The notes under the pieces are model-generated. The model made no database searches. It was given only the letters and a program-made list of their open reading frames with translations, and was not told the DNA's origin. From the NCBI GenBank assembly GCA_910589555.1, contig CAJUTE010000055.1, positions 1 through 15,998 on the forward strand: 15,998 bases of DNA, written 5' to 3'. Shown piece by piece: positions 15,354 through 15,998 of this stretch. Each line of letters opens with the position of its first letter. The first letter of the stretch is position 1. A program made the translations under genes and the position numbers. The stretch comes from an uncultured Muribaculum sp. Its GTDB lineage: Bacteria > Bacteroidota > Bacteroidia > Bacteroidales > Muribaculaceae.

Positions 15354-15761
15354 TCAATAGGTGATTTTGGGAGGAAGCATTGCCGCCTGATCAATCATTT
15401 TCTGTAGTTCAACAGCTGAAGGGACACGTCTTGTGAGATGCTTCGCTTCATTTACCTCTGCCATTTTGACAGCGAGATTCTCGGCATTGCGATGACGGAA
15501 TTCCTTGACTGTATCCACGCCCGAAGCTTCAAGCAGCTCGGCAAATTGCGGTCCAACGCCATTAATGCGGAATAAATCAGCATGATTCACCCATTTAAGT
15601 ATCAGCTTAAACGGTATGCCGGTAGCATCAGAAATCTCTTTACGCCCTCTATCGGTGGCTCCCTTTTCAAGCAGCTCTGACACTGTCTTGATTCCGGCTT
15701 CCTTTAACTTGGCAGCATAAGCCTCACCAACACCTTCGATTTCGACAATTTGGTAGTTCAT
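15354..15761 (-). CDS. DUF4332 helix-hairpin-helix protein
   Basis: A 135-residue soluble protein matching DUF4332 along its whole length. It holds two helix-hairpin-helix units: IEGVGEAYAAKLKEAGIKTVSELLE (8-32) and INGVGPQFAELLEASGVDTVKEF (66-88). Each has the GVG turn typical of nonspecific DNA backbone contacts. Between them lie the family blocks GATDRGRKEISDATGI and LILKWVNHADLFRI; after them come NAENLAVKM and RRVPSAVELQKMIDQA. The cellular role of the family is not established; DNA binding is likely but unproven. It has no operon partner in the window, and no clear -7 box was found just upstream. Confidence 0.93.
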   Translation of the reverse strand: MNYQIVEIEGVGEAYAAKLKEAGIKTVSELLEKGATDRGRKEISDATGIPFKLILKWVNHADLFRINGVGPQFAELLEASGVDTVKEFRHRNAENLAVKMAEVNEAKHLTRRVPSAVELQKMIDQAAMLPPKITY

Positions 15762-15998
15762 AATAGTTGAATTTTGGTTAACTTTTGATAATCTTTTAGT
15801 TAAAACGCCACAACCGGCGAAATTGTTTTATAGAATCAATGGATTGATGCAATGCAATAAAAAATGGACTATTATGGATGTGAGAATGCAAGGCAGCTAA
15901 TGATGTTAGAGCCTTGGAGGATGAATAAAACGGAATCCCCGCCCCGGCAACGACGGCGGCTTCGTGTTGGTGGTCTGTGCACATTGATTAAAGGACCA
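15762..15998. other. Terminal 237 bases with no convincing gene
   Basis: The stretch upstream of the DUF4332 gene is AT-rich to about 15920 and then turns GC-rich (cccgccccggcaacgacggc). A 62-codon minus-strand frame is open at 15796-15984, but its product has low-complexity, His-rich composition and no visible family features, so it is not called as a gene. No tRNA, repeat array or perfect promoter box is evident. Confidence 0.4.

Noticed and set aside
15354..15761. Topoisomerase or ligase fragment suggested by helix-hairpin-helix motifs
   Set aside because: The full length and block order match DUF4332, so it is a complete small protein.
15796..15984. 62-codon open frame on the minus strand
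   Set aside because: The composition is His/Ser/Ala-rich with no family features, no promoter box is visible, and it lies in sequence that looks non-coding.

Overview
The window looks like chromosomal DNA from a gut Bacteroidales bacterium, probably Muribaculaceae or a close relative. The basis is: repeated Bacteroidota-type -7 promoter boxes (TAnnTTTG) a short distance before start codons; little or no Shine-Dalgarno sequence; lipoproteins with PCMD and DUF4925-like architecture; a DUF4332 protein; a carboxynorspermidine decarboxylase; and a GH28 pectinase. The family-level placement is inference from gene content. No similarity search was possible.

Layout. (1) Positions 1-110 hold the 3' part of a tRNA-Leu(UAA) and a strong terminator. 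(2) Positions 159-3398 are a compact minus-strand operon. It runs from a Sel1-repeat protein through a DMP19/DUF4375-like acidic protein, a second paralogous Sel1-repeat protein and a 46-aa small ORF to a 145-aa DUF6756-like protein. It has one clear upstream -7 box and resembles the immunity-type gene clusters seen in accessory regions of Bacteroidales. (3) Positions 3579-4655 encode an exported alpha/beta hydrolase with a Cys-type nucleophile elbow. (4) Positions 4671-5086 are a 416-base gene-free stretch with a run of stable hairpins, either an intergenic repeat or a structured RNA. (5) Positions 5087-8399 are a divergent cell-surface module: a lipoprotein with an acidic surface-export signal on one strand, and a PCMD lipoprotein overlapping an outer-membrane beta-barrel gene on the other. 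(6) Positions 8415-13644 are a minus-strand housekeeping run (pcrA/uvrD-type helicase, nspC, GT2 glycosyltransferase, radC). The first three genes are joined by one-base stop/start overlaps. (7) Positions 13751-15223 encode a secreted GH28 polygalacturonase-family enzyme, divergent from the helicase. (8) Positions 15354-15761 encode a DUF4332 helix-hairpin-helix protein, followed by about 240 bases with no convincing gene.

How the parts work together. The helicase operon and radC are ordinary DNA-maintenance and polyamine genes. The PCMD, barrel and lipoprotein genes are probably envelope proteins. GH28 suggests use of pectin or rhamnogalacturonan fragments, but no SusCD pair or other polysaccharide-utilisation genes lie nearby. 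The most accessory-looking and least explained parts are the Sel1/DMP19-like operon and the multi-hairpin intergenic element.
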